Shown: positions 26,261-35,645 of the stretch, in pieces
Numbering within the stretch: position 1 is the first letter of the stretch
Layout: every line of letters starts with the position of its first letter
From: Scandinavium manionii
Lineage (GTDB): Bacteria; Pseudomonadota; Gammaproteobacteria; Enterobacterales; Enterobacteriaceae
Length of the DNA: 64,000 bases
Direction of reading: 5' to 3'
NCBI RefSeq assembly: GCF_024764775.1
Contig: NZ_JALIGC010000036.1
Coordinates: 62,001 to 126,000 of the forward strand
Notes under the pieces: model-generated
Seen by the model: the letters and a program-made list of their open reading frames with translations, nothing else
Databases searched by the model: none
Told to the model about the DNA's origin: nothing
Program-made: the position numbers and the translations under genes

Positions 26261-27517
26261 ATGAACCTTAAGCTGCAGCTTAAAATACTGTCGTTCCTGC
26301 AGTTCTGCCTCTGGGGGAGCTGGCTGACAACCCTCGGCTCCTATATGTTCGTCACGCTCAAATTTGACGGTGCATCCATCGGTGCGGTGTATAGCTCGTT
26401 GGGGATTGCGGCGGTCTTTATGCCGACGCTGCTCGGCATCATGGCGGATAAATGGATCAGTGCGAAATGGGTATATGCGCTGTGCCATTTAGTCGGCGCA
26501 GGCACGCTGTTTATGGCGGCGCAGGTCACCACGCCGGGCGAAATGTTCATCGTCATCCTGCTTAACTCGCTGGCCTATATGCCGACGCTTGGGCTGGTGA
26601 ACACTATCTCCTACTATCGCCTGAAATCAGCGGGCATGGATATCGTCACCGATTTCCCGCCAATCCGTATCTGGGGCACCATCGGCTTTATCATGGCAAT
26701 GTGGGCAGTGAGCTTCTCTGGCTTTGAACTGAGCCACATGCAGCTGTACATCGGCGCGGCGCTGTCGCTGGTGCTGAGCCTGTTCACCCTGACACTGCCG
26801 CACATTCCGGTTTCGCAGCAGCAGAAAAACCAGAGCTGGAGCACCATGCTGGGCCTTGATGCCTTCGCGCTGTTTAAAAACAAACGCATGGCGATATTCT
26901 TTATCTTCTCCATGCTGCTCGGCGCTGAACTGCAAATCACCAATATGTTCGGCAACACCTTCCTGCACAGCTTCGATAACAACCCGCTGTTCTCCGGAAG
27001 CTTTATCGTTGAACACGCGTCGGTGATGATGTCGATTTCCCAGATTTCCGAAACCCTGTTCATCCTCACCATCCCGTTCTTCCTGAGCCGTTACGGTATT
27101 AAGAACGTGATGCTTATCAGTATTTTCGCGTGGATGCTGCGCTTCGGTCTGTTCGCCTATGGCGACCCGTCCGCGTTCGGTACCATCCTGCTGGTGCTGT
27201 CGATGATCGTCTACGGCTGCGCGTTCGACTTCTTCAACATTTCCGGTTCGGTGTTTGTTGAGAAAGAGGTGCGACCTGAAATTCGCGCCAGTGCGCAAGG
27301 GATGTTCCTGATGATGACCAACGGCTTCGGCTGCATCCTAGGAGGCATGGTGAGCGGTAAAGTCGTTGAGATGTACACCGTGAACGGCAATACCGACTGG
27401 CAGAGCGTGTGGCTGATTTTCGCGGGGTATTCGCTGGTGCTGGCCTTCGCATTCGTGGCATTGTTCAAATACAAACATGTGCCAACGGTTGCGGCCGCGC
27501 AGCCGGTTGCCCACTAA
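26261..27517 (+). CDS. nupG: nucleoside:H+ symporter NupG
   Basis: High-affinity inner-membrane importer of purine and pyrimidine nucleosides, nucleoside:H+ symporter family of the MFS. It has 418 residues, the same as E. coli, with about 12 hydrophobic segments and near-identical sequence (MNLKLQLKILSFLQFCLWG start). The ATG at 26261 follows GAGGAAAA; the ORF is open farther upstream but without a matching N-terminus. Confidence 0.98.
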   Translation: MNLKLQLKILSFLQFCLWGSWLTTLGSYMFVTLKFDGASIGAVYSSLGIAAVFMPTLLGIMADKWISAKWVYALCHLVGAGTLFMAAQVTTPGEMFIVILLNSLAYMPTLGLVNTISYYRLKSAGMDIVTDFPPIRIWGTIGFIMAMWAVSFSGFELSHMQLYIGAALSLVLSLFTLTLPHIPVSQQQKNQSWSTMLGLDAFALFKNKRMAIFFIFSMLLGAELQITNMFGNTFLHSFDNNPLFSGSFIVEHASVMMSISQISETLFILTIPFFLSRYGIKNVMLISIFAWMLRFGLFAYGDPSAFGTILLVLSMIVYGCAFDFFNISGSVFVEKEVRPEIRASAQGMFLMMTNGFGCILGGMVSGKVVEMYTVNGNTDWQSVWLIFAGYSLVLAFAFVALFKYKHVPTVAAAQPVAH

Positions 27518-27534
27518 TCGAATTTCACATTAAT

Positions 27535-27560
27535 GCCCGGCGGCGCTACGCCTGCCGGGC
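27535..27560. repeat. REP element between nupG and citG
   Basis: Imperfect palindrome GCCCGGCGGCG...CGCCTGCCGGGC typical of enterobacterial REP sequences. It lies between two convergent genes and probably ends both transcripts. Confidence 0.75.
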
Positions 27561-28361
27561 TTACAATTCCCCGAGTACCCACGCCACCGACAGCAAATCT
27601 GCGCTGCCCCCCGGGCTTAAATTCCGTGCTATCAGCGCATCGTCCATCGCCTCTAACGCGTGTTTGTCCCAGCCGTCACGCAACAGGTTTTGCGCAGCGT
27701 GCCGGACGTATTCCAGCCCGGCCATTCCGCCACGCGACACCAGATTGCTGTCAGGATTAATGGCCATCAGTCGCAGCAGCATCTCGTCGAGTCGATAGCG
27801 GTTCCAGTGCGGTAAAACGGCGTTGACCGTCGCGAAACCGCTTTCCGCTTCGCCGCGCGCGCCCGTCAGGCCAAACTGCTGAAACTGACGCTCGCCCGCC
27901 GTGGTCGCCGATGTGCGAACCATCAGTTCGCGGGCGACCACGCCCCGGCATATCCCCCGCACCTGCAGGCATAAATTCTCTGCGGTCGCGTCACCGATAC
28001 GTCCGGCGGAAAAGCACAGCAGGCCGAGAGAAAATATCCCGCCTTTATGGCTGTTAATACCGTCGGTTGCCGAGTACATCGCTTGCTCACAGGCGATACC
28101 CATCGGGCGCAGAATGCGCAGCTGTTCGGTAATATCGCGCGTCGCGTGCTGTGCTCCGAGTTCAGCAAAACGCGCAAACCATGGCGTAATCGCCCGGATG
28201 CTGCGCTCAAACAGCGCGTGGTCCATATCGCGATGAGAGCCGTTGTTACGCCGGTCCACCAGCCCCGGTTTTGGCGTCAGCTCCAGCTCCTGCCACAGCG
28301 CCTCTTCTGCCAACGCCGGGACATTTTTAACGCGCGGTTTAGTCGCGTGCAAACCAGTCAT
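27561..28361 (-). CDS. citG: triphosphoribosyl-dephospho-CoA synthase CitG
   Basis: Makes 2'-(5''-triphosphoribosyl)-3'-dephospho-CoA, the precursor of the citrate lyase prosthetic group, from ATP and dephospho-CoA. It has 266 residues from the ATG at 28361, somewhat shorter than E. coli CitG (292). Family motifs are LTPKPGLVDRRNNGSHRDM, GINSHKGGIFSLGLLC, LTGARGEAESGF and NLSPGGSADLL. It overlaps citX by 23 bases. In some operons the related MdcB serves malonate decarboxylase, but the adjacent citX points to citrate lyase. Confidence 0.88.
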   Translation of the reverse strand: MTGLHATKPRVKNVPALAEEALWQELELTPKPGLVDRRNNGSHRDMDHALFERSIRAITPWFARFAELGAQHATRDITEQLRILRPMGIACEQAMYSATDGINSHKGGIFSLGLLCFSAGRIGDATAENLCLQVRGICRGVVARELMVRTSATTAGERQFQQFGLTGARGEAESGFATVNAVLPHWNRYRLDEMLLRLMAINPDSNLVSRGGMAGLEYVRHAAQNLLRDGWDKHALEAMDDALIARNLSPGGSADLLSVAWVLGEL

Positions 28362-28878
28362 CAATGAGTTTCTCCACGCTGGCAACCACTAACGCCTGCT
28401 CATGACGACGGGAACGTGAGCAGGCATGAGCCGGTTCATCACACAGCAGGCAACGGCGCTGTGTGCGGCCCAATGAGGTGCGCCCAACCGGGCCACTCTG
28501 CGGACAAATCACGTCGATATCCCACAGACGGCCCAGCGGATGCGACTGCTCCAGGGTAGTCGCATGAGCTTTAATTTCAGCGGCGCTATGCGCCACGCAC
28601 CACAGGGCTTCCGGCCCGGTCGGCAGCCACAACACCTGGCGGTCGAGCACCTGCCAGTGATGCTGCCACAGCAGCTGGTCGCAGGCCTGGATGGCAACGC
28701 CCATGCTGTTGCGATAGCGGATACTGTCTTTCACTTCGCCGGGCGTCACCAGCGTCAGGGACACCACCGGCTGGCCGTAATGCAGCAGCCAGTCGGTCTG
28801 ACGCGCGGCGCGGTTGTCCTTCGCGGCCAGCATCTCGTCCAGTTTCACGCCCGGTCGGTGCAGCGTTTCGAGGGTCAT
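28339..28878 (-). CDS. citX: apo-citrate lyase phosphoribosyl-dephospho-CoA transferase CitX
   Basis: Transfers the prosthetic group made by CitG to the acyl-carrier subunit CitD of citrate lyase. It has 179 residues, near the usual length of CitX. Conserved features include an R-x-N-S-MG segment near residue 55, GPLWDIDV-like RLWDIDVICP, GRTSLGRTQRRCLLCDEPAHACSRSRRH. It lies between the 2HCT transporter gene and citG on the same strand. No citC, citD, citE or citF gene is present in the window. Confidence 0.88.
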   Translation of the reverse strand: MTLETLHRPGVKLDEMLAAKDNRAARQTDWLLHYGQPVVSLTLVTPGEVKDSIRYRNSMGVAIQACDQLLWQHHWQVLDRQVLWLPTGPEALWCVAHSAAEIKAHATTLEQSHPLGRLWDIDVICPQSGPVGRTSLGRTQRRCLLCDEPAHACSRSRRHEQALVVASVEKLIDDWFARD

Positions 28879-28901
28879 ACTTTCTCTCCTTCGTCCGTTA
28901 A

Positions 28902-30266
28902 TCAGGCAAGAAATTTACTGAGGATAAGCAGCGACAACGCGACATTAATGGCCCCGCCTATACGCGTTGCGATTTGAGCAAACGGCATCAGGCTCATGCG
29001 GTTACCCGCAGTCAGGATAGCCACATCCCCGGTGCCGCCCTGCCCGCTCTGGCAGCAGGAAACAATCGCCACATCAATCGGATGCATGCCAATCTTTTTA
29101 CCCACAAAAAAACCGGTCGCCACCAGCGCCGACACGGTGCTGACGATAACCAGCAGGTTGCTGATCGTAAATGCCGCCATCAGCTCATTCCATGGCGTGA
29201 TAGCCACGCCAACCGCGAACAGCACCGGATACGTCACCGCGGTCTGGAAGAATTTGTACACCACCTGTGAGCCGTCCAGCAGACGCGGCGATACACCGTT
29301 CACCAGCTTGATGAACACGGCGATAAACAGCATTCCCACCGGCGCAGGTAGGCCAATCAACTTGTAGCCGAGCATCCCGAGCATGTAGAGCAGTACCGCC
29401 AGCAGCGCACCCGACGCGATAGTCGTCACATCCGTTTTTCCGCTGGAGACTGCCGCGTCCGGGGCAGAATCAGGTTCACCGTCGCGCGCAGGCATCAGTT
29501 GCCCTTCTCCGGTCAGATGCGGGTAACGCTTGCCGAGCTGATTCAGACAGCCTGAAATCACAATCGCCGTCAGCCCGCCCAGCATCACCATCGGCAGCAC
29601 GCGCCCAAGTGCCACGCCCTGATCCATATGCAGTAAAGTGGCATAGCCTATCGACAACGGAATCGCCCCTTCGCCCACGCCGCCCGCCATGATAGGCAGA
29701 ATGATGAAGAAGAAAATCTGGAACGGTTCCAGCCCCAGCGCCATGCCGACGCCCATCCCCACGACCATGCCGACCACTTCGCCGCACAGCATCGGGAAGA
29801 AGATGCGCAGGAAGCCCTGAATCAGCGTGGTGCGGTTCATACTCATGATGCTGCCAACGATAATGCAGCAGATGTACAGGTACAGAATGTTGGTGGATTT
29901 GTAGAATTTAGTGGTCGATTCCACAACTACATCCGGCAGCAGGCCATAATAGACCAGCGCGGAAGGAATAAACGTGGCGCAGATAGCCGCCGCGCCGAAT
30001 TTACCCACAATCGGCAAACGCTTGCCGAACTCACCACAGGCGAAGCCGAAGAAGGCCAGCGTGGCGACCATCACCACGATGTCACTCGGCAATTTGCCCC
30101 CGAGGCAATCAATGGCGATTAGCGCCCCGGCAAGCAGAAACAGCGGCAGAGGAATGATCCCTATTTTCCAGCTATCCATAATGTGCCACCACTTCTCTCT
30201 CAGTGATGTTTTCGGAATATTTATTGGTTCATGGTTAACAGTAAAAGAATCATCGGTCGTGCTCAT
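28902..30266 (-). CDS. 2-hydroxycarboxylate transporter (CitS/CitW type)
   Basis: Inner-membrane secondary transporter of the 2HCT family (Na+- or H+-coupled citrate or malate uptake, or citrate/acetate exchange). It has 454 residues. The two re-entrant GGxG-type motifs are visible (PIMAGGVGEGAIPLS near 200 and CCQSGQGGTGDVAILTAGNRM near 410), followed by the family C-terminal arginine in FAQIATRIGG, which binds the substrate carboxylate. The start at 30266 gives proper spacing from AAGGGG; ATG 30269 is one codon earlier. The position, first in an operon with citX and divergent from a CitA/CitB pair, resembles the citWX-citYZ arrangement described in Klebsiella. The exact substrate is uncertain. 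Confidence 0.88.
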   Translation of the reverse strand: MSTTDDSFTVNHEPINIPKTSLREKWWHIMDSWKIGIIPLPLFLLAGALIAIDCLGGKLPSDIVVMVATLAFFGFACGEFGKRLPIVGKFGAAAICATFIPSALVYYGLLPDVVVESTTKFYKSTNILYLYICCIIVGSIMSMNRTTLIQGFLRIFFPMLCGEVVGMVVGMGVGMALGLEPFQIFFFIILPIMAGGVGEGAIPLSIGYATLLHMDQGVALGRVLPMVMLGGLTAIVISGCLNQLGKRYPHLTGEGQLMPARDGEPDSAPDAAVSSGKTDVTTIASGALLAVLLYMLGMLGYKLIGLPAPVGMLFIAVFIKLVNGVSPRLLDGSQVVYKFFQTAVTYPVLFAVGVAITPWNELMAAFTISNLLVIVSTVSALVATGFFVGKKIGMHPIDVAIVSCCQSGQGGTGDVAILTAGNRMSLMPFAQIATRIGGAINVALSLLILSKFLA

Positions 30267-30373
30267 CATCAGCCCCTTGGTTATTTCACGCTCTCATCTT
30301 AGAGGCCCCGCGTTCGCCTTTACGTGAGGAAATTCAGATTAAAACTGAAGTTTTTATGGTCACTATGGTGTTA

Positions 30374-30441
30374 ATGGTTTTAATTATTGAACGTGATCTA
30401 CACCTTATTATTTTGTGTGGTTTTTATGGTTTTAATTATTG
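30374..30441. promoter_or_regulatory. direct-repeat operator region between transporter and sensor kinase genes
   Basis: The 16-mer ATGGTTTTAATTATTG occurs exactly at 30374-30389 and again at 30426-30441, 52 bp apart (about five helical turns). An extra GTTTTTATGGT repeat lies at 30350 and 30420. The region is AT-rich and shared by the divergent promoters, so the repeats are the best candidates for binding of the CitB-type regulator encoded next door. Confidence 0.6.
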
Positions 30442-30550
30442 CGAAATGCCTCAGAGAAGCGGCTGTGCAAACGATCACAAGTTTCGCTGAAAAGCGGCGT
30501 AATGGCGGGTTTTGGTGATACAGTAAAAACTATTTTTGTGAGTGCGTGTG

Positions 30551-32185
30551 ATGGTAATGAAGCTGTCTTTCCAGATAAAACTGTTTATATCCCTGGTGGC
30601 CTTTTTCTCTGTGCTATTCGCCCTGCTCGGCGGATATTATTATGTCGACATGGGCCGTCAGTTGTATCAGGAAATGAGCATTAGAGCGAAAATACAGGCC
30701 GAAGAAATTGCCCTTATTCCCACCCTGCGCCAGGACGTTGCCAATAAAAATATCCCCGCCATTCACAACTTCATGCAAAAACTGGCGGCGCACAGTGATG
30801 CCAGTTTTATTGTGATTGGCGATAACCACGCCCGCCATTTATTCCACTCTGTTTTTATCGATCGCGTCGGCACGAAGCTGGTCGGGGGTGACAATCAGGA
30901 AGTACTGGCGGGCAAAAGCACTATCACCATCCGCAAAGGCGGGCTCGGCATTTCACTGCGCAGCAAAGTTCCCATTCTGGATGATGACGGTATGGTGGTG
31001 GGCATCGTGTCGGTAGGCTATCTCACCAGCTATCTCGACGATGTTACTGTCAGCAAAATGGTCAATATTCTGATTGCCGCCGTTCTGCTGCTTATCGCAC
31101 TCTTTGTCTTTTCGTGGTTCTTCACCCGTAGCATCAAAAAACAGATTTTCTCGCTCGAACCACGGGAAATCGGCCTGCTGGTACGTCAGCAAAAAGCGAT
31201 GATGGAATCCATTTTTGAAGGGGTGATCGCCATTGATAAAGACGGCCATATTGAGGTTATTAATCAGGCGGCGCGTAAATTACTGAACCTCAGCCAGCCC
31301 GCGCGACGGCTGCGCGGCTTGCCGATTGGCGAGGTGATTGCGCCGGTTCCGTTCTTCGATCCCGCAGTGATGCTGGCTAACGATACGCACGATGAAATGT
31401 GCCATTTTAACCAAAGCCGGGTGCTCGCCAGCCGGGTCAGGATCATGCTCGAAAACGCGTTACAGGGCTGGGTGATTACCTTCCGCGACCGCAATGACAT
31501 TGACTCACTCAGCGCGCAGCTCAGCCAGGTGAAACGCTATGTCGATAACCTGCGCATTATGCGTCACGAACAGCTCAACAAAATGACCACCCTCTCCGGT
31601 TTGCTGCATATGGGCCATTACGACGAGGCGATCCGCTTTATTCAGGCACAGTCGGAACATGCCCAGGAATTGCTCGATTTCCTTTCCGCGCGCTTCAGCT
31701 CGCCGACGATTTGCGGCCTGCTGCTCGGTAAAGCGGCCAGGGCGCGGGAGAAGGGCGTCGAGTTGCAGCTTGACCCCGGCTGCGGCATGGATAAGCCCTT
31801 CCCGACGCTACCGGAGGCGGAAGTGATTTCCATCATCGGGAACCTGCTCGATAACGCGATCGAAGCCACCCAGCGCGCCGCACTGCCGCACGCGCCGGTC
31901 GAAGTCCTGATTCGCTTAAACGAGCGGGAGCTCATTATTGAAGTGGCCGACCGCGGCATCGGCATTGTCCCGGAACTCCGTGATCACATTTTTGAGCGGG
32001 GCGTCACCACCAAAACCCGCGGCGACCACGGCATCGGGCTGTACCTTATCGACAGCTACGTGACCCAGGCCGGCGGCACTATCGAAGTAGCCGACAACGA
32101 ACCGAGCGGAACCATTTTCTCCGTGTTTATCCCTGTGCTTCAACCAGGAAGAGAAGAATCATGCAACACGACATTATTGATGTAG
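30551..32185 (+). CDS. CitA/DpiB-family sensor histidine kinase
   Basis: Membrane sensor kinase of the CitA/DcuS group. The 544 residues run: TM1 (about 9-30), a periplasmic sCache/PAS sensor (about 35-170, with the family HSVFIDRVGTKLVGGDN segment), TM2 (about 172-192), a cytosolic PAS domain (about 210-310) and a kinase domain with the phosphorylated His in RIMRHEQLNK (His 339), N-box NLLDNAIEA and G-boxes DRGIGI and GDHGIGLYL. By analogy it senses citrate or a related tricarboxylate. ATG 30551 or 30557 are possible starts; neither has a strong ribosome site. The 3' end overlaps the regulator gene by 25 bases. Confidence 0.92.
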   Translation: MVMKLSFQIKLFISLVAFFSVLFALLGGYYYVDMGRQLYQEMSIRAKIQAEEIALIPTLRQDVANKNIPAIHNFMQKLAAHSDASFIVIGDNHARHLFHSVFIDRVGTKLVGGDNQEVLAGKSTITIRKGGLGISLRSKVPILDDDGMVVGIVSVGYLTSYLDDVTVSKMVNILIAAVLLLIALFVFSWFFTRSIKKQIFSLEPREIGLLVRQQKAMMESIFEGVIAIDKDGHIEVINQAARKLLNLSQPARRLRGLPIGEVIAPVPFFDPAVMLANDTHDEMCHFNQSRVLASRVRIMLENALQGWVITFRDRNDIDSLSAQLSQVKRYVDNLRIMRHEQLNKMTTLSGLLHMGHYDEAIRFIQAQSEHAQELLDFLSARFSSPTICGLLLGKAARAREKGVELQLDPGCGMDKPFPTLPEAEVISIIGNLLDNAIEATQRAALPHAPVEVLIRLNERELIIEVADRGIGIVPELRDHIFERGVTTKTRGDHGIGLYLIDSYVTQAGGTIEVADNEPSGTIFSVFIPVLQPGREESCNTTLLM

Positions 32186-32856
32186 CGATTGTAGAAGATG
32201 AAAGCGAGCTCGCGGCCCTGCACGCGGAGCTTATCCGCAAACACCCGCGGCTGCGGCTGGTCGGCATTGCCTCGTCGTTAGCCGAGGCGCAAACGCTGCT
32301 CAACGAAAAACATCCGCAGCTGGTGCTGCTGGATAACTATCTGCCCGACGGCAAAGGCATCACGCTGCTGAATACCCCGAATCTGAACCTCGCCAACTGT
32401 TCGGTGATCTTTGTCACCGCTGCCAGCGATATGGACACCTGTAGCCAGGCAATTCGTAATGGTGCGTTTGATTACATTCTCAAGCCCGTTTCCTGGAAGC
32501 GCCTCAGCCAGTCGCTGGAGCGGTTTGTGCAGTTTCACGAACAGCAGCGGGTATGGAAGATTGTCGATCAGCAAAACGTCGATTCGCTGTATCAGCTCCA
32601 GGCGAAAAACTATCGGCTCGATAACGGCAGTAAAGGCATTGAGGAGAAGACGCTGGAACGCGTGAAAGCGCTGTTTCAGGAAGAGCCTGAACGTTTTTTT
32701 TCCGTGGATGACGTCGTGACGGAAACGGGGTTAAGCAAAACCACGACCCGACGTTATCTGGAACACAGCGTCGAGGCGGGTTTGCTCAAAGTGGAAATAC
32801 TGTACGGTAAAATCGGCCACCCTCGGCGGCTGTATCGCCGGGCGCACGAGAGCTAA
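32161..32856 (+). CDS. CitB/DpiA-family response regulator
   Basis: A 231-residue cytosolic regulator, partner of the kinase whose gene it overlaps. The receiver domain (1-125) has the acidic pair in VEDE (12-14), the phosphorylated Asp 58 in LLDNYLPDG, and a conserved Lys in YILKPVSWKR. The C-terminal winged helix has the recognition segment FSVDDVVTETGLSKTTTRRYLEH. It probably activates the divergent transporter-citX-citG operon through the direct repeats in between. Confidence 0.92.
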   Translation: MQHDIIDVAIVEDESELAALHAELIRKHPRLRLVGIASSLAEAQTLLNEKHPQLVLLDNYLPDGKGITLLNTPNLNLANCSVIFVTAASDMDTCSQAIRNGAFDYILKPVSWKRLSQSLERFVQFHEQQRVWKIVDQQNVDSLYQLQAKNYRLDNGSKGIEEKTLERVKALFQEEPERFFSVDDVVTETGLSKTTTRRYLEHSVEAGLLKVEILYGKIGHPRRLYRRAHES

Positions 32857-32884
32857 CCTCTCCGCGCCCGGCCCGCAAAAAACA

Positions 32885-35020
32885 CTACTTCAGCACGTAG
32901 CCGTACAGCCGCTTGATGCCATCGGCATCTTTTTCGCTGTACACGCCCTGCAACTCCGGCGAGAAGCCTGGCAGCATATTGACCCCCTCTTCCAGCGCCA
33001 GGAAATAACGCTGCACCGCGCCGCCCCAGATTTCGCCAGGCACCACACACAGCACGCCCGGCGGATACGGCAGCGCGCCTTCCGCAGCGATGCGCCCTTC
33101 CGCTTCGCTGAGACGCACCAGCTCGACGTTGCCGCGGATAAATTCGATATTGGCATCCTGCGGATTCATCACCACCGCCGGGAAACTCTCTTTGCGGAAC
33201 ATCGCCTTTTGCAAATCCTTCACGTCAAAGCTGACGTACAGATCATGCATCTCCTGGCACAGTTCACGGATCGTATAATCGCGATAACGCACCGGATACT
33301 TGCTGTAAATCGTTGGCAGCACATCGGCCAGCGGCGTATCGTCTTCAATGTGCTGTTCGAACTGGCCGAGCATCGCCACCAGCTGCGCCAACTTTGCGGT
33401 GCTTTCGGCGGGCGTCAGCAGGAACAGGATCGAATTCAGATCGCACTTCTCCGGCACGATGCCGTTTTCACGCAGATAGTGCGCAAGGATCGTCGCCGGA
33501 ATACCGAACGCCGCATATTTACCGGTGTGAGCATCGATCCCCGGCGTGGTCAGTAGCAGCTTGCACGGATCGACGAAATACTGATCCTGCGCGTAGCCCT
33601 CAAACCCGTGCCACTCCTCGCCCGGCCCAAAGCTAAAGAAACGACGTTCGCGAGCAATGGCTTCCGTCGGGTGATCCTGCCATGGGCGGCCCGCCACCGT
33701 CGGCGGAATAAACGGTTTGATCATCTTGCAGTTGGCGATAATGGCTTTGCGCGCCTCAATTCCCAGCGCCACACATTCCGCCCACAGGCGGCGACCGCTT
33801 TCGCCCTCGTGAATTTTGGCGTTCACGTCCAGCGCCGCAAACAGCGGATAGAACGGGCTGGTTGACGCATGCAGCATATAGGCGTTGTTCAGGCGTTTAT
33901 ACGGGCAAAAACGCGCCTGGCCGCGAATGTGATTGTCTTTCTTATGGATTTGCGAAGTCTGCGAGAAGCCCGCCTGCTGCTTATGTACCGACTGGGTGAC
34001 AAAAATGCCCGGATCGTTTTCGTTCAGCTCCAACAGCAACGGCGAACAGTCGGCCATCATCGGAATGAACTGCTCATAACCGACCCACGCGGAATCAAAC
34101 AGAATGTAGTCGCACAGATGCCCAATTTTATCGACCACCTGACGGGCGTTATAAATGGTGCCGTCATACGTGCCGAGCTGGATCACCGCCAGGCGGAACG
34201 GACGCGCGTCGTCCGCCTTTTCCGGGGCCACTTCACGAACCCGCTCGCGCAGGTATTTATCGTCAAAACAGTGCTCATCAATGCCGCCGATAAAGCCAAA
34301 CGGGTTGCGTGCCGCTTCAAGATACACAGGCGTGGCCCCAGCCTGGAACAGCGCGCCGTGGTGGTTCGATTTGTGGTTATTGCGGTCGAACAGCACCAGG
34401 TCGCCACGGGTCAGCAACGCATTGGTCACCACCTTATTCGCCGCCGACGTGCCGTTCAGCACAAACCAGGTTTTATCGGCATTAAACACTTTCGCCGCGA
34501 ATTTCTGCGCACGTTTGGCCGCCCCTTCGTGGATCAGCAAATCACCCAATTTGACGTCGGCGTTGCACATATCGGCGCGGAAAAGGTTCTCGCCAAAAAA
34601 GTCATAGAACTGGCGACCGGCCGGGTGCTTTTTAAAGAACTCACCGTGCTGATGGCCTGGACAGGCGAAGGTGCTGTTGCCCATTTCGACGTACTGCGTC
34701 AGCGTGTCGAAGAACGGCGGCAGAAGATTCTCTTCATAACGCATGGCGGCGGTTTCAAGCTCCAGCCACTGCTGAACGCTGCCGCCGATAACGGCATCAA
34801 CGCCCTCCGGCGCATCCACGGGTTCTTCAGAAAACAGGAACACCGGTAGCTGAAAACCGGTGCGCTTTAGCAACGTGAGAATGCCGCTGCGGCTGTCTGC
34901 CACGGTGATGACGACTGCCGCCACGTCGGTAAAATCGGTACTGTCCAGCGCCACCACGCTGCGGTGACTGGAAAGACGAGTGACCAGCTCGCGGCTGGCG
35001 GCAATGTGCAAAGATTTCAT
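32885..35020 (-). CDS. speC: constitutive ornithine decarboxylase
   Basis: PLP enzyme of the bacterial fold-type I (aspartate aminotransferase fold) decarboxylases; it converts ornithine to putrescine. It has 711 residues, as in E. coli SpeC. The N-terminal wing domain (about 1-105) precedes the PLP domain, whose Schiff-base Lys lies in TQSVHKQQAGFSQ (about residue 355); FACPGHQHG and the C-terminal PYPPGVLCVVPGE are also conserved. The ATG at 35020 is chosen to match E. coli over an in-frame start at 35080. It is the second putrescine route in the window besides speA-speB. Confidence 0.98.
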   Translation of the reverse strand: MKSLHIAASRELVTRLSSHRSVVALDSTDFTDVAAVVITVADSRSGILTLLKRTGFQLPVFLFSEEPVDAPEGVDAVIGGSVQQWLELETAAMRYEENLLPPFFDTLTQYVEMGNSTFACPGHQHGEFFKKHPAGRQFYDFFGENLFRADMCNADVKLGDLLIHEGAAKRAQKFAAKVFNADKTWFVLNGTSAANKVVTNALLTRGDLVLFDRNNHKSNHHGALFQAGATPVYLEAARNPFGFIGGIDEHCFDDKYLRERVREVAPEKADDARPFRLAVIQLGTYDGTIYNARQVVDKIGHLCDYILFDSAWVGYEQFIPMMADCSPLLLELNENDPGIFVTQSVHKQQAGFSQTSQIHKKDNHIRGQARFCPYKRLNNAYMLHASTSPFYPLFAALDVNAKIHEGESGRRLWAECVALGIEARKAIIANCKMIKPFIPPTVAGRPWQDHPTEAIARERRFFSFGPGEEWHGFEGYAQDQYFVDPCKLLLTTPGIDAHTGKYAAFGIPATILAHYLRENGIVPEKCDLNSILFLLTPAESTAKLAQLVAMLGQFEQHIEDDTPLADVLPTIYSKYPVRYRDYTIRELCQEMHDLYVSFDVKDLQKAMFRKESFPAVVMNPQDANIEFIRGNVELVRLSEAEGRIAAEGALPYPPGVLCVVPGEIWGGAVQRYFLALEEGVNMLPGFSPELQGVYSEKDADGIKRLYGYVLK

Positions 35021-35519
35021 AAGCGCGACTACCCAAATCGGGAGAGTAAAAGGCCCGGACACGGTATTGACCGTGCCCATAAACTGTCAGGGTCCGACTG
35101 GTGACCAGCTCCGACCGCCAGACATCAGTAAAAGCAGACGAGATCTGATTTTACTGTTGTCCTGCAGTGAGCGTGCGTTTCCCTCACCGCATGGTGAGCA
35201 TAGAAGGTTCTGCGAGGATAAGGGAGCAACTTCGCATGAGCGCGAAGTGGATAAGGCAATGTTGTTCGAGGATAAACATTCCGCTGCTCCCAGGGTTGAA
35301 AGGAGAAAATTCGCGCAATAATTACACCTTTCTCACAGGGGAGCAAGATGAAATTTTTATGCACAAAACCCGACTCATCACCATATAAGCAGTCACAAAA
35401 AACCATATGAATTCAATATTAATGCATAAAACACTGACACCATTGCAGTAACTGAAAGAGCATCAGCGGTCGCGAATGGTGAGAGATTGCGCAGTCCGTC
35501 GCGAAACACATAAATTTCG
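35021..35519. other. speC leader and intergenic region up to tRNA-Phe
   Basis: About 500 bp without a credible gene. Short perfect hairpins occur at 35183-35198 (CTCACC/GGTGAG) and 35229-35248 (ACTTCGC/GCGAAGT), which on the minus strand would lie in a speC 5' leader. An open frame of 93 codons on the minus strand here shows no recognisable protein character. Confidence 0.4.
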
Positions 35520-35548
35520 TTGACGACGCGTGTCGAATTTAGTTTAAT
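35520..35548 (+). promoter_or_regulatory. tRNA-Phe promoter
   Basis: TTGACG (35520-35525) and TTTAAT (35543-35548) are separated by 17 bp and end 10 bases before the tRNA. The GCGCCCC-type discriminator after the -10 is the kind seen at stringently controlled stable-RNA promoters. Confidence 0.8.
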
Positions 35549-35558
35549 GCGCCCCGTT

Positions 35559-35634
35559 GCCCGGATAGCTCAGTCGGTAGAGCAGGGGATTGAAAATCCC
35601 CGTGTCCTTGGTTCGATTCCGAGTCCGGGCACCA
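35559..35634 (+). tRNA. pheV: tRNA-Phe (anticodon GAA)
   Basis: A 76-nt tRNA with acceptor stem GCCCGGA/TCCGGGC, D-loop with AGCTCAGTCGGTAGAGC, anticodon stem GGGGA/TCCCC around the GAA anticodon at 35592-35594, T-arm with GTTCGATTC and encoded CCA. It matches E. coli tRNA-Phe (pheV/pheU). The position after speC corresponds to pheV. pheV is a well known integration site for genomic islands. Confidence 0.98.
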
Positions 35635-35645
35635 CTCATTTAAAG

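Noticed and set aside
30350..30441. CRISPR-like repeats
   Set aside because: Only two exact copies of an AT-rich 16-mer between divergent promoters, with no cas genes; operator repeats are the simpler reading.
35125..35406. 93-codon minus-strand ORF upstream of speC
   Set aside because: Composition is not protein-like for this genome and the region more likely is leader and promoter DNA.
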